This document shows positions 45,919 through 57,100 of a stretch of 64,000 nucleotides of DNA, in pieces. The notes under the pieces were generated by a model, which had not been told where the DNA came from, did not search any database, and worked only from the letters and a program-made list of their open reading frames with translations. The DNA comes from Opitutaceae bacterium (GTDB taxonomy: Bacteria; Verrucomicrobiota; Verrucomicrobiia; Opitutales; Opitutaceae). Every line of letters begins with the position of its first letter. Within the stretch, counting starts at the first letter, position 1. Where the stretch lies: the NCBI GenBank assembly GCA_028691845.1, contig JAQUYL010000002.1, positions 1-64,000 on the forward strand, read 5' to 3'. The position numbers and the translations under genes are program-made.

Positions 45919-47259
45919 ATGAGCGAAGAACCGCCCAAACTGCGTCTCAAGCCCCGTCTCGCCACTGACTCAACCCCCACCACGGCGCCCGCCGCCGAAC
46001 AGACGCCTGCTGCCGTCGACAAACCCTCGAGCGGATCTTCCCCCGCGCCTTCCCCCGCTAGCGATTCCCCCGCACCGGTCACGAACCCTACTCCGCCTCC
46101 GGTGCCGCCGCCGGTCCGTCTCAAACCCCGCCTTGCCGGTGACACCCCGGCTTCCTCAACTTCCAAGCCGCCGATGCCGGTGCCGGCCTCGGAGTCTGCG
46201 CCTCCGGCCCCACCACCACCGGCGCAACCGCCCAATCTGGCTTCCGCTCCACCGGTTGTCCCGCCCGCGGTCCCGTCAGATGCTGCTGCCCCGGCCACCT
46301 CCGCCCCCGGGGCCCAGGCCGAGGCACCGAAGCCCAAGTTCGCGCTGAAGCCCAAGTCGGAAGTCGCGCCATCTCCGTCATCCGCAAGTGCGCCGCCCCC
46401 GGCTGCCCCGCCACCGGAGGGGAAGATGGCAGAGTCCGCACCAGCCGGGATAGCAGCCCCTCCGCCGATACCGCCACCCATAGCGAAGTTTCCGCCGCCC
46501 CCTGGCGTGAAAAAGAGCGAAGCCGGGCCGGCCGCCAAACCGGAAGAGAAACCCGAAGAGAATCCGGAAGAGCAGCCCGCGGGAAAACCCGAGGAGAGCA
46601 AGGGCTTCAAATTTGCGATTATCGGCGTGCTCGTTGGAGCGGTGGTCATCCTTGGCGGTGCATCGATCTATCTCTACAAACATTTCACCAAGCCACCGCC
46701 GCCCAAACCGGTGGCGACAGCTCCGAAGCCGGCTGCCAAGGGGGCCGCGCCCACCGCGCCTGTCACGCAACCGGTTCCGACCGCTTCTGCGCCAGAAAGT
46801 CCGGCGACAGCCGTCCCCACGACCGGGTACGGTCAGGCGGTCGAGAAGGCCCGCCAGACGGTCGCAGCCGTGAAGCAGCAGGAGGTCATTCCGAGCAACG
46901 AAGTGATCAAGGCCGACGCAGCTGCCCCCGCCCCGACTGCCGTCACAATCGAGGCGAAAGCCGCTGTCCCAGCGGCGGTGCCACCACAGGAACCGCCGGC
47001 TGTGCCAATCGCAGCCATTCCCGAGGTTGAAGCACCACCGGAAGCGAGCGCGGCGTTCAAGGCCTGGGTAAACAATCTGAAGATTGGCGGGGTCAGCGTG
47101 CGCTCCGGCGTCCCCCGCGTGCTAATCGAACGCACCACCTACACGCAGGGCGAAGTCGTCAATCCCCAGCTGGGCATTACCTTCGAGGGCTACGATGAAA
47201 AGCGGCACATGGTGAAGTTCAAGGACAAGAGCGGCGCGATTTTCGAGCGGCACTGGTGA
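45919..47259 (+). CDS. Proline-rich single-pass membrane protein
   Basis: 446 residues of unknown function. A cytosolic Pro/Ala/Ser-rich N-terminal half carries two near-identical RLKPRLA motifs (residues 9-15 and 67-73) and a third ALKPKS. One membrane helix (about 233-252, KFAIIGVLVGAVVILGGASIYLY), another Pro/Ala-rich linker and a compact C-terminal domain (about 380-446, FKAWVNNLKIGGVSVRSGVPRVLIERTTY) follow. It is probably a periplasm-facing domain on a flexible stalk. No known domain is identified. Confidence 0.75.
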   Translation: MSEEPPKLRLKPRLATDSTPTTAPAAEQTPAAVDKPSSGSSPAPSPASDSPAPVTNPTPPPVPPPVRLKPRLAGDTPASSTSKPPMPVPASESAPPAPPPPAQPPNLASAPPVVPPAVPSDAAAPATSAPGAQAEAPKPKFALKPKSEVAPSPSSASAPPPAAPPPEGKMAESAPAGIAAPPPIPPPIAKFPPPPGVKKSEAGPAAKPEEKPEENPEEQPAGKPEESKGFKFAIIGVLVGAVVILGGASIYLYKHFTKPPPPKPVATAPKPAAKGAAPTAPVTQPVPTASAPESPATAVPTTGYGQAVEKARQTVAAVKQQEVIPSNEVIKADAAAPAPTAVTIEAKAAVPAAVPPQEPPAVPIAAIPEVEAPPEASAAFKAWVNNLKIGGVSVRSGVPRVLIERTTYTQGEVVNPQLGITFEGYDEKRHMVKFKDKSGAIFERHW

Positions 47260-47407
47260 AGGAGAAACGGACTCTCCCTTCTTCATCGGCCCGCTTGGGC
47301 GGAAAGGGAGATCCGGGGTAACGGCGGTCGTTTCAATGTCCGTGGCCGAGGCCACCTGCTGCCATCGAGGTCGGCGGCGGTCGATCCTCCGTCGGCTGTT
47401 CCCACCT

Positions 47408-48085
47408 TCAGGAATGCAGCGCCGCCCGGATGCCATGCAGCAACTCCGGGTCGGTGGCGATGGCGAGGATGCCGTTCACCACGAATTGCACCCCGATGCA
47501 CATGATAAGGAAGCCCATGATCTTGTTCATGGCGTTCAATCCCACCGGCCCAATGAAGCCTTGAAGGCGATCGGCAAGCCTGAGCACGGCATAACTGATG
47601 ATTGCGACCACCATGATGCCAAGGATGATGGCGGCATAGTCGAGCCAGCTTGAGGCCAGCGAGGTGAAGCCGAGGGTGACCGCGATCGAGCCGGGGCCGC
47701 TGAGCAGCGGGATGGCGAGCGGTGAAAAAGAAACATCCACCTTGCGTCGAGCCGCCTCAAGTTCCGATGCGTCCGGACGCCCGGCCCCGATTGACGGGCC
47801 CAGCATGCTCATTCCCATGCCGGTCATGACGATGCCGCCGGCGATGCGCATGCCGGGAATGGAGAGGCCGAAGAAATTCATCAAAAACGTGCCGCCCACC
47901 AAAAAACTAACCAGGATGCCCACCATGTAGCAGCAGCCCTTGCGGGCCTGGCTGCGACGGCGCTGCTCGCTGTCGCCCTCCGTAATGGCAAGAAAGGTGG
48001 GGGCGGCTACGAGAGGATTAATGATGGGCAGGAGGGCCAGGATTGTCCCGAGAATCAGACTCCAGAAATGGCTGACGGCTGGCAT
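47408..48085 (-). CDS. MarC-family membrane protein
   Basis: 225 residues, six helices, from the ATG at 48085. Contains the family features LLPIINPLVAAPTFLAIT, PGMRIAGGIVMTGMGMSML, SPLAIPLLSGPGSIAVTLGF and IGPVGLNAMNKIMGFLIMCIGVQF. The function is uncertain; the proposed drug-resistance role has been withdrawn. Follows the dus gene on the same strand. Confidence 0.9.
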   Translation of the reverse strand: MPAVSHFWSLILGTILALLPIINPLVAAPTFLAITEGDSEQRRRSQARKGCCYMVGILVSFLVGGTFLMNFFGLSIPGMRIAGGIVMTGMGMSMLGPSIGAGRPDASELEAARRKVDVSFSPLAIPLLSGPGSIAVTLGFTSLASSWLDYAAIILGIMVVAIISYAVLRLADRLQGFIGPVGLNAMNKIMGFLIMCIGVQFVVNGILAIATDPELLHGIRAALHS

Positions 48086-48153
48086 GAATGCCAGATTCGC
48101 GATTAACAGCTGACAATTCAAGGCAACATGCGGTGGCCGCCGACCAGCGGCTG

Positions 48154-49257
48154 TTACCATTCTTCCACGGGTCCCTTGGGCACCGGGATTCCGGGGCCGT
48201 GGCCGCCAGCCTGCGCGCCCAGGAAGGAGGCGACCAGCGGGACGGGGCGATATTTGGGAAGAAGTTCACCGTGTTCATCGCAAAAGGGCCGGCGCCACAG
48301 CGCATGCGCGGCCAGCAGTTCCTCGAATTCGTCGCGGGTGCGCAGCGCCACCACCTTCCTTTTGAATTCCTTGGCCGGACCCAGCCGCTTTGCGTGCCAG
48401 GCGGCGGCCTTGCGGAATTGCCTGCAGCCGCGCCCCTCGCCGAAGATCTCGATCATCAGGTCGAGATGCCGGCGCATCACCCGGACGCGCTCGGAGTAGC
48501 ACGGTTCGGCCGAGAGCGCACCCGTGGCCAGGTACTGCTGCGTGTGGCGGAATATCCACGGATTGTACAACGCGCCGCGGCCGATACTGACGCCGGCACA
48601 GCCGGTTTCGTCTAACATCTTCCTCGCGGCCCCGGGCGTCGTGATGTCGCCGTTGCCGATGACCGGAATCGTCGGCGCGGCCTGCACGACGGCGCGAATG
48701 CCGGCGAGGTTCACGGTGCCGCCGAATCCCTGGGCGCGGGTTCGGCCGTGCACAAAGACGGCGGCGACGCCGGCCGCCTCCAGCACGCGCGCCAGATCGG
48801 GTGCGGTGAGATTCTGCTCGTCCCAGCCGAGGCGCATCTTGGCGGTGATGGGAATTTTGACCGCCTCCACTATGCCCCGCACGAGCCGCTCGGTCTTCCT
48901 CAGTTCGGTCATCATCGCCGAGCCGCCGCCGACTCCGACGACCTTGCGTACCGGGCAGCCCATGTTGATGTCGACCGAGGCGAGGCCGAGCGACCCGACG
49001 AAGGCGGCGGCATCGCGCATTTCCTCCGGCACGGCGCCGAACAATTGCACTGCCAGCGGTCGGTCGGCCGGCGCCGTTCGGATGAGTTCCATCGCCCGCG
49101 GATTTCTTTCGAGCAGCGACCGGGCGTTGACGAGATCGGTGGTGGCCCAATCGATGCCGCCGATCTCACGCACGACCAGACGGAAGGGCAGATTAGTATA
49201 ACCCGCCAGGGGCGAGAGAAACAGGTTGGAACCTAGGTGATAAGGGCCGAGTCGCAC
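48154..49257 (-). CDS. dus: tRNA-dihydrouridine synthase (Dus family)
   Basis: 367 residues with a GTG start at 49257. TIM barrel with FMN: LSPLAGYTNLPFR, catalytic Cys in DINMGCPVRKV, phosphate site GGGSAMM, KMRLGWDEQN, VHGRTRAQGF, NGDITT and GVSIGRGALYNPWIF. It reduces uridines in the D-loop of tRNA with NADPH. C-terminal helical domain of normal size. The GTG is favoured because the barrel starts 12 residues later. Confidence 0.93.
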   Translation of the reverse strand: MRLGPYHLGSNLFLSPLAGYTNLPFRLVVREIGGIDWATTDLVNARSLLERNPRAMELIRTAPADRPLAVQLFGAVPEEMRDAAAFVGSLGLASVDINMGCPVRKVVGVGGGSAMMTELRKTERLVRGIVEAVKIPITAKMRLGWDEQNLTAPDLARVLEAAGVAAVFVHGRTRAQGFGGTVNLAGIRAVVQAAPTIPVIGNGDITTPGAARKMLDETGCAGVSIGRGALYNPWIFRHTQQYLATGALSAEPCYSERVRVMRRHLDLMIEIFGEGRGCRQFRKAAAWHAKRLGPAKEFKRKVVALRTRDEFEELLAAHALWRRPFCDEHGELLPKYRPVPLVASFLGAQAGGHGPGIPVPKGPVEEW

Positions 49258-49713
49258 GAAGGGAGGGAGGGGCGGTCAGTCAATTAATCCACTGGTTGGG
49301 GAGCGACGGGTTTCCGCTGAGTGCGCAAACACGTGGTCGTGTTGCCTTTCAATTCAGACAAGCTGACAGGTGTCCGGAATGTTTGTACGTGTAAATGTAG
49401 TTTTTTGTCATGCCGGGGTCATGGCGGCGGAGGGGAATCAAGCTATCGGGAGCTTCGCCCTTGCCGGGACCAAAACTGACCTCCACAAAGGCCCCGACAT
49501 AGCCAAAGCGAGTCGCGCGGCTGACCCGGTTCTCAACAAGCTTGCGGTGGAAGTCCCACCCCGAGGGAGGCAAGTTGCCGAGGGACAGCGGATCCAGGGG
49601 TGGGAGTTTTCGTTGCCGCGTTCGGATGGTAAGAACCAAGCCCGTAACCGGGCCGCTGCTTCGAGAAGCTTGTTCTGGATTAATTTTCAAGTAGCGCTGG
49701 CACGTCCTCCGCT
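49258..49713. other. Gap between dus and the RHS orphan region
   Basis: About 450 bp with open but unconvincing frames on both strands. It includes the dus promoter on the right of the gene. I see no recognisable gene, RNA or terminator here. Confidence 0.5.
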
Positions 49714-49743
49714 ATTGGTTGCCGCTATTATACGGCAACCAAT
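49714..49743. terminator. Perfect 11-bp inverted repeat at the 3' end of the RHS orphan
   Basis: ATTGGTTGCCG at 49714-49724 pairs with CGGCAACCAAT at 49733-49743 around an 8-base AT loop, which contains the stop codon of the orphan. No T-run follows on the minus strand, so it may be an end-of-element hairpin rather than a classical terminator. Confidence 0.5.
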
Positions 49744-50723
49744 CCAGATTGCTGAATAGTCTGTTGCGTACTCGGGCTTTTGAAGTAGTTAATCAGTGCC
49801 GGACCGCTGTTATAGACCGTAGCGTCAAGCACCTTTATGGCGTCTCCAGTCACAACCTGGCCGACGGAAACAGACGCACCTAGTTTTCCCCCGAAAATTA
49901 CCTGGGTAAACTCATTCTGCATCTCGCCCCAACTATCAAAGGCCGATCCAGCCTGCTTAAGCAGTTGGCTCCTTTGCTCGTATGGCAGTGTTAGCAGCTG
50001 CTGGATTAGAGCATTGGTGGCAGGATTCTGCGCACATAAGCCCAGCGGATCAACTCGGCCGATGGGGTTATTACCGACAAAGACGTACCAGTTGAGACCA
50101 CCGTCAAATTTAATTGGGTCAGCATTGATAAAGCGCATCAACCGTGGGTTGTAGTAACGCGCGCGCATGTACTGCAGTCCATTGGCGTCGGTCATCACGC
50201 CCAGCTCGCCGTTGAACAGGAAGGAGGTGTCGCTTGAACCGGTGTGCGAAACGGCTGCTCCGTAAGGCGCATAGCTCCAGCGATCCGTGACCGTCTGACT
50301 GCCATCCGTCAGCGCCAGGGTGCTGCCGATTTGGTTGAAGTGATAGGTTGAGGTTGACCCACCGGTCTCCTCGTAGAGCAGTCCCACGCCGTACACGTAG
50401 TAAGTCGTCGTGCCACTCTTGGTGCGCATCAGGGTGCGGCTGAGAGCCGCGTTCGGATCGACCACGAAGGTGGCGGCGCCCGTGCCGGTGATTTCCACCC
50501 GCAAGCCATCGGGATTGCAGCGGTAACCCGAGCCGCCGGCATTGGTCAGACGGTTGCGGGTATCGTACGTGTAGGGAGCCAGACTGCCGCTCGGCAGCGG
50601 GCCGTATGTCATGTTGCCGTCGGCATCGTGGATATAATCAATCCGATTTAACACGAGGTCGCGGAGAGCGCAGAGGAATTGCCCTGTGACGATTCTTTCA
50701 CTTGTTGGCACGCTGGTCCTCAC
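49728..50723 (-). pseudogene. Displaced (orphan) RHS core with alternative C-terminal tip
   Basis: 331 codons, but RHS similarity begins only at residue 33 ([11 protein letters not shown], near 50627); the first 32 codons are unrelated sequence. Residues 33-229 repeat the C-terminal RHS core of the gene at 51179, ending [16 protein letters not shown]...NNPIGRVDPLGL. Then comes a different tip of about 102 residues (starting CAQNPATNAL and containing SWGEMQNEFTQVIFGG). No start site or signal is credible, so it is probably silent and serves as a cassette that can recombine onto the large RHS gene. The tip family is not recognised. Confidence 0.8.
50037..50627 (-). repeat. RHS-core repeat block, orphan copy
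   Basis: Encodes the same 197-residue core as the block at 51692-52285, with high DNA similarity over about 590 bp. Such repeats allow homologous exchange of the tip encoded beyond it. Confidence 0.8.
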
Positions 50724-50747
50724 TGTGCTTTGGTTAGCCTGCGCGTT

Positions 50748-51164
50748 TCACTTAATTTCTGCAGCTAAGTTCGCTGTGTCTTTGTGCCCGAGTTCGATGG
50801 CTCGCTTCAAAAGTTTCAATGCTAGCTCTCTATCTCCACTTCCTGAAGCCCATACCCTAATCGCTTCGCCATAGAGTGCCGGAGGATACTCCAAGGCGAC
50901 TGCCATCTGGCGATACTTTCGGGCCTGAGGGGCATCACCTAATCCGATTCCATAATGCGCCGCAAGCCTGTTGGCTGCCTCACCATCACCTTTCTCGGCT
51001 TTGGCCTTATATCGGACGACATCCTGATCAGATAGGATCGCGCCATGTCCTATGTGAGGCAAGGTCACTACTTCTTCATTGCCTTGCTTACTTGTCGTCT
51101 TGTCGGTTGTGCACGCACTAAGCGCTAACGAGGAGACGACTAAAATTGCGGTAGATTTTCTCAT
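50748..51164 (-). CDS. Sel1-like-repeat lipoprotein, candidate immunity or partner protein
   Basis: 138 residues. Lipoprotein signal peptide with lipobox LSAC (Cys18), then a polar linker and two Sel1-like helical repeats (AANRLAAHYGIGLGDAPQARKYRQMA and ALKLLKRAIELGHKDTANLA). It starts 14 bp after the RHS stop codon on the same strand, the position at which cognate immunity genes of RHS toxins are found. Sel1 repeats mediate protein-protein contact and do occur as immunity proteins for envelope-acting toxins. That assignment is from position; binding to the tip has not been shown. Confidence 0.75.
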   Translation of the reverse strand: MRKSTAILVVSSLALSACTTDKTTSKQGNEEVVTLPHIGHGAILSDQDVVRYKAKAEKGDGEAANRLAAHYGIGLGDAPQARKYRQMAVALEYPPALYGEAIRVWASGSGDRELALKLLKRAIELGHKDTANLAAEIK

Positions 51165-51178
51165 GGAAATTGAGCGGC

Positions 51179-54100
51179 TTACTTTCTCGGATTAGGCAAC
51201 TCGCCTGACTCAACCGAGTTTGTCGGACCTGTTTTCGCGGGAGCAGGTGCTTCTCCATACACGCCCGGCACTGTAACAGTCTTGCTGACCTTGCCGTCGG
51301 GATTCACCTGCATCCACGTTCCCTTGCCGCTTTGGTCTCCGACTGTGACGCCTTTGAACTGACCGCTCTTCGCCCCGACCTGCGGCGCGACCGCTTTAGT
51401 CGCGACGACCACCGTAGATCCGGTTGCTTTCGCGATCGCCTTCATCTCGCTCAAATTTGAGCCAACGCCACCGTAGCAAACCATCGCTTGAATCGGCTGC
51501 CCCGGTTTGTGGCCGGCAGCATTGATCGCAGAGATAATTTGAGATGATGAAACGCTAACTATTCCCCCTTGGTCTGCAAAGAAACCGCCGGCCTTGTCAC
51601 CATGAACAACGACCGTGAAAACTGGTCCACCTGTTGGGATCACTTGGCCACTCGTGAAAGCTGGATCACCTGGCAAGATTAAATTTACATCCGCTAATCC
51701 TTCAGGATCGACATTGCTGATCGGATTGTTCTCAACGAACGCATACCAGTTGAGTCCACCCCCGAAGCCAATTGGGTCAGCATTGAGGAACCTCATCAAT
51801 CGGGGGTTGTAGTAACGTGCGCGCATGTACTGGAGTCCGTTCGCGTCGGTCTGCACGCCCAGTTCGCCGTTGTAGAGGAACGGTGTGTCCGTGGAGCCGG
51901 TCGTCCGCGTGGCCGCTCCGAACGGTGCATAGCTCCACCGGTCTGTGACGTTCTGGCTGCCATCCGTCATCGCCAGCGTGCTGCCGATTTGGTTGAAGTG
52001 ATAGGTTGAGGTTGAAGAACCGGCCTCCTCGTAGAGCAGCCCCAGGCCGTAGACGTAATAGGTCGTGGTGCCACTTTTTGTGCGCGTCAGGGTTCGGCTC
52101 AACGCGGCGTTGGGATCGACCACGAACGTGGCGGCACCCGTGCCGGTGATCTCCACGCGCAGGCCGTCGGGATTGTAGCGGTAGGCCGAGCCGCCGGCAT
52201 TGGTCAGCCGGTTGCGGGTATCGTACGTGTAGGGAGCCAGACTGCCGCCGGGCAGCGGCCCGTAGGTCATGTTGCCGTCGGCATCGCAGCCCACGTTCTG
52301 GCTGTTCCAGGTGGATAACCGGTTGTCATCGTCATACAGAAGACTATCGGTGGCGAGGGTCACGGCGGCGGGCTTGGGGTGGATGAACGAATAGATGATG
52401 CGCCCGTCGTCATCGTAGTGCAATTCCTGAAAGGCCAGGACGACGCCATTGCTGCGGCAGTCCTTGATGAACCGCACCTGCCCCGCGGCGTCGTATTCCT
52501 GGAGCCGGTAGGTGCCGTTGGGCCGGTCGATCCGCGTCAGCCGACTGGCGTTGTTATAGGTGTAGGCCGTCACGCGGTTGTTCCAGTCGGTCACGGTCCA
52601 GAGCCGGCCGAAGTCGTCGTAGGCGTAGGTGACGTTCCCCTTGCCGTTCGGATAGGCAATCTGGGAGAGCTCGCCGCTAGGCAGATATTGGTAGCCGAGG
52701 GTATTCCCTTCGCCGTCCTGGTATTGGGCGAGGCGGTTCAGCGCGTCATAGGAACGGTAGGTCGTGTGGCTGTTCTCAACGACCTCCTTGGGCGCGCCGT
52801 TGGGCCAGTAGGTGAAGGTGGTGGTGCCGACGCCGTCCGTGCGCTGGGTAAGCCGGCCTTCGGAGTCGTAAGCAGAGAAGGTGGTTGTCTGGTTCGATGG
52901 TTCGGTCACGGTCTCAAGCAGTCCGCGGATGTTCCGCGTTTGGGTGGTCGGCAGGTTAAGTGGCGTGGTGACCGTGGTGATGCGCTGGGTGTCGGTGTAG
53001 CTCCAAGTGAAGGACCGGTTGAGGCGGTTGGCGACAGTGGTCGGCCGCCCGTCCTTGTCGTAGACATAATCCAAGGTCCGGTTTTCGGCGTCGGTTGTGC
53101 CGTCCTTGAAGCCGCGGGCGTCGTAAACGTCGGTGGTGGTAAATCCGAGGGGTGTGGTGACAGTGGTGCGATGGCCGTCGTCGTCGTAGCCGAAGGTGGT
53201 GGTACGGTTGAGCGCATCGGTGACATGCCAGAGCCGCTGGGCGCCGTCGTAGCCATAGGTCGTGGTGTTGCCGAGGGCATCGGTGCTGGTCCAGAGCAAC
53301 ACGCGCTGATCGTAGGCGTTGGCGAGGGTGGTCACCTGGCTGGAGATCGGGCCACGCTTGACGGTCAGCAGATGGCCGAGGGCATCGTAATCGTAGTCTA
53401 CTTTGCGGCCGGAAGCGTCGAGGGTGTAGTCGACATCGCCCGCGTCGTCGTAAACGGTCTGGGTGTCGTACTGGGTGGCTCCTTCCCATTGGATTACGTG
53501 GGTACGCTGACGGCGGGCATTATAGGCGCAGGTGGTCTTGGCGTTGTTGCGGTCGATAAACTGGGTCAGGTCGCCACGGGCGTTGTAGGTGAAGCTATCG
53601 GTCGTGCTGTCCGGATAGGTGATGCTTTGCGGATTGCCGTAGCCGTCGTAGGCATAGGTCATCACGGCCCCGGAAGCGTAGGCGGCAGGATGGAGGGTCT
53701 GGATTCGCCCGCGGCCGTCGTAGGTGTAGGAGGTGACAAGGCTGCCGGGAGCGGTGACGGTGGCCACCTTGTGCTGGGTCGTGTAGGTGTACACGGTTTG
53801 CTGGCCTTCGAAGTTTCCCACCTGCGTCGGACGGCTCTGACTGTCATAGACGATGCTACGGCTTTGGCCCGCAGGATTGGTTTCACTGACGAGAACATCA
53901 TTGGTGTCGTAGTCGTAAGTGGTCACACTGCCGCGTGGAGTGGCGTACGTCACCAGGCGATCGGCTCCGTCGTACTGCCAGCAGGCGAGGTGGTTGAGCT
54001 GATCGACGACAAAGATCTTGCGGCCACGGGTGTCGAAATAAGTGCAAACCTTGTAGCCGAGCGGATCGACTTCGGCGCTGAAGCCAGGTGCGATCCAGAG

Positions 54101-57100
54101 ATTGGTGGCGCGGTTGGTGTCACCAAAGACGCGTTGGCGCCAGACGCGTTTCCAGGTGTCGTAGTCGTTTTCGATCACGGTGCGATTGCGAGCATCCTTC
54201 ACGCGGGTGAGGCAATAATCGGAATCCATCTCGTAACGCTGCGTTTTGTTCTCCGCGTCGATGTAGGTGAAAGTGGTCCCTTCGCGGCCGTATTGAACGG
54301 TGCGGCCGGTGCTGTCGGCGACCTGGTAGAGCCGCCCCGAACCGTCGTAGGAGAACGTGAAAGTGCGGTTGTAGGCATCGGCAACCAAATAGAGCCGGTT
54401 GGAACCGTCGTAGCTGGCGGTCAGGCTGTAGTTGAACTGATCGACAATGCTGGTGAATTTGCCGTCCGCGGCGCGAAAGTGGATCGTATTGCCGTGACGG
54501 AAGGCGAGATCGTGCGAATTGTCGGACTGCTTCGTGAGCGTGGCGGCGATACCCGGCGGTGGGGCATAGGTACCGCCCGGTTGCTTGACGAACTCCATGG
54601 ACCGGGCGCCGAGGGCAAGGGCCGCGCGACTATTAATCTGTTGGTCGACCGCCCACGAGAGAGCCGTGGAGGCCAGCAACCAGGCGCGGGCCGTGGACTC
54701 GGTGGCGACAGCATCCTGCGCCAGCCGCACAGCAATGAGAACCGGCAGCACTTCATCAACGGTAGCGCGCTGCATATCGAGGTCGTTCGGACTGCGCATG
54801 GTCAGCTGCAGACCGTAATTGTGGGTCCAGCCGCGGCCAAGGCCGACGGGATCGCTGAGACGGCGGGCGCTGTTGTAGTTGCGATCGAGCCGGAGGGCGT
54901 TCGGCTCGTTTTCATTGCCGACAACCAAGTCTGTATCACTTTTCAAGAAAGCCCCGGTAGTCAGGTCAACCGGATCGGAACCAATGGTCTGAGCTTGAGC
55001 CGGGATGGTCTGGCTTGCCGTGGTCTGGGCAGCCGATGTCGGCTGCTCCACAGAAGCCGATCCGGTAGGATAAGGGCTGACACCTCCACGAGCACCGCTG
55101 ATCCAGCTACCGACGCCGCCGTACGTGGTGATTTGGTAATAACCGCCAAAGATGGAGCCGCCACACAGAACGCTACTGTTGCCCAGAAGTAGAATTTTCT
55201 CCCCGGCATTGATCGAATTCTGGATATTGCTGACGGCGCCTGCCCCAAGGGTGGTATCGTTGAAATTCTGCAGACTTCCCACCGTTGAACTGTAGTTACT
55301 CGAATCCAGAAGATAGGCGTCCCGATTAAGTGTCATCGCATAATCGAGAAGAGAGGGTGTGCCGAAAGCTGACTGACCGGACATCTGCTGGATGGCCGTC
55401 CCCTCCAAGGCTCCGAACAACAAGTCGATGGCGCTTAGAACCGTGCTTTTCGAAGGCGCAGAAGTTGATCGAAAACAGACTCCGGCACAAAGGTTCACGG
55501 GAATATCGACCAGAGGATTCCCATTCCGCAAACAAACGAACCCACCGTGGAACATGCGCGGATAGTCGTGTTGCAAGGACGCGCTACCGAGGGTGGACAA
55601 TTCATGGCACTGCGCCATGTACTGCTGTCCCACAATCTGGAGCCGATCCGTTAGCGTGACATTAGAAGGGGCCGCCGCCTCCTTGGCCGAAACATCCTGC
55701 AAGGTCTTCTGGAGGCGCCCGACCATAGCCCCGAATCCATAGGGCACGGCGACGGCATTCTGTCGTAGCACCGTGGTGCTGCCCTCATAAACATAAGAAA
55801 TTCCGCCATAAAACGCCACAGGTAATTCGAAGCCTATGGTAATGACTATATTCTGGGAGGGACTGCCCGAGGATTCGCGATCGACTTCCAACCCATTAAG
55901 GCGGGTAATCGCAGTGCCGCTGCCATCGAATTCACAGATCAGCGGCTGACCCAACAGTTCCGGACCCTCGAACCAAAGGGTATTTGTTCCCACCTCCAGC
56001 TTGATATGGCCGATATAAGTGTCCGGGATACCGCTCAAGGGGGTCGGCTGGTAGCTGCCATTGCCGACTGTGTGCAACAGCCCCTCCGGGTAGCAGGTTG
56101 CGCTTGGCGCCGTCACGCTAACCACCTCTGGCTGAATGACGGGTAATCGGGCCAGTTCAGCACCGCTGAGATCATGCAGCGTGGCAGAAGAGCGGATGGC
56201 ACTGGAGGCGGCAGCCGCCAGCGTATTGAGATATGAGCGTAACCCAGAACTGCTGATGGCAGGAGAATAGGCGGAGGCATTGCTCGCCCCGGCTGCGGCA
56301 GTGGCGGCACTCCAGGAATATCCCGTCTGGGCATCAAGATTGGGCAGGGTTTGCCCGGGATGCCGGGAAAGCCAGTCGATGGCATGGGGTTTGACGCTGG
56401 GCACAAACCAGACCTCCCCCCGGCCCGGAATCGTGATGCTCACATTCATGCAGACAAGACGGAGCATGCCATCGGCTTCGAATTCGGGCCAAAAGTTGTG
56501 CAGGAGACTAATGGCGCTGGCGTCGTCGTTCACTCCGAGCCATTCGTAGACCCCGACTTGATTTGAGCCCGTGGCTGTCCGGGGAATCCACGTCCATTCC
56601 TCCCAATAGGTCGGAGTATAATTGGCGGCCCGGAACAGCGCGCCCAGCAAGGCGCACTGGTCCATGTCGTTGCCCGCCCTTTCCAGGAAGGTCAGATAGG
56701 CTCCGCGCTGGCACCCAAAGTAAAATTCCGTACGGATGTTATTGCGTACCCACTCATAGATGCGGATGGGATCATAACCGAGGTTTTCGGCCAATTTTCC
56801 GATCGCTGCGTCGCAGTTGGGGTTGTCCGCATATGGTGAATAGACGATGCCGGTGCTATTGGGATCGGGGTTGATTATGGAGTAGGCGGAAACACCACCG
56901 TCCCGGCCGTTGCCGCCCCGGCTTTTGGCGATGCCGGCACCAACGAAGGCCATCGGCAGGGTAGTTGGCTCAAGCATACTCTCCCATCCATCATGAATAT
57001 GGGATTTGCGTTTCACCTTTTCTTTTTGGGCACCCAAGCTGGAGCCGGCCATGATGAGCAGGACGGCCAATGCCAACGAGAACGGACGGGCGATGCGCAT

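Noticed and set aside
49349-49690. Two opposite frames in the gap behind dus
   Set aside because: Neither has a ribosome site, domain or normal codon use.
52379-55192. 937-residue frame opposite the RHS gene
   Set aside because: Antisense to a clear RHS protein; high GC and YD-repeat codon use keep the other strand free of stops. No domain is recognised in it.
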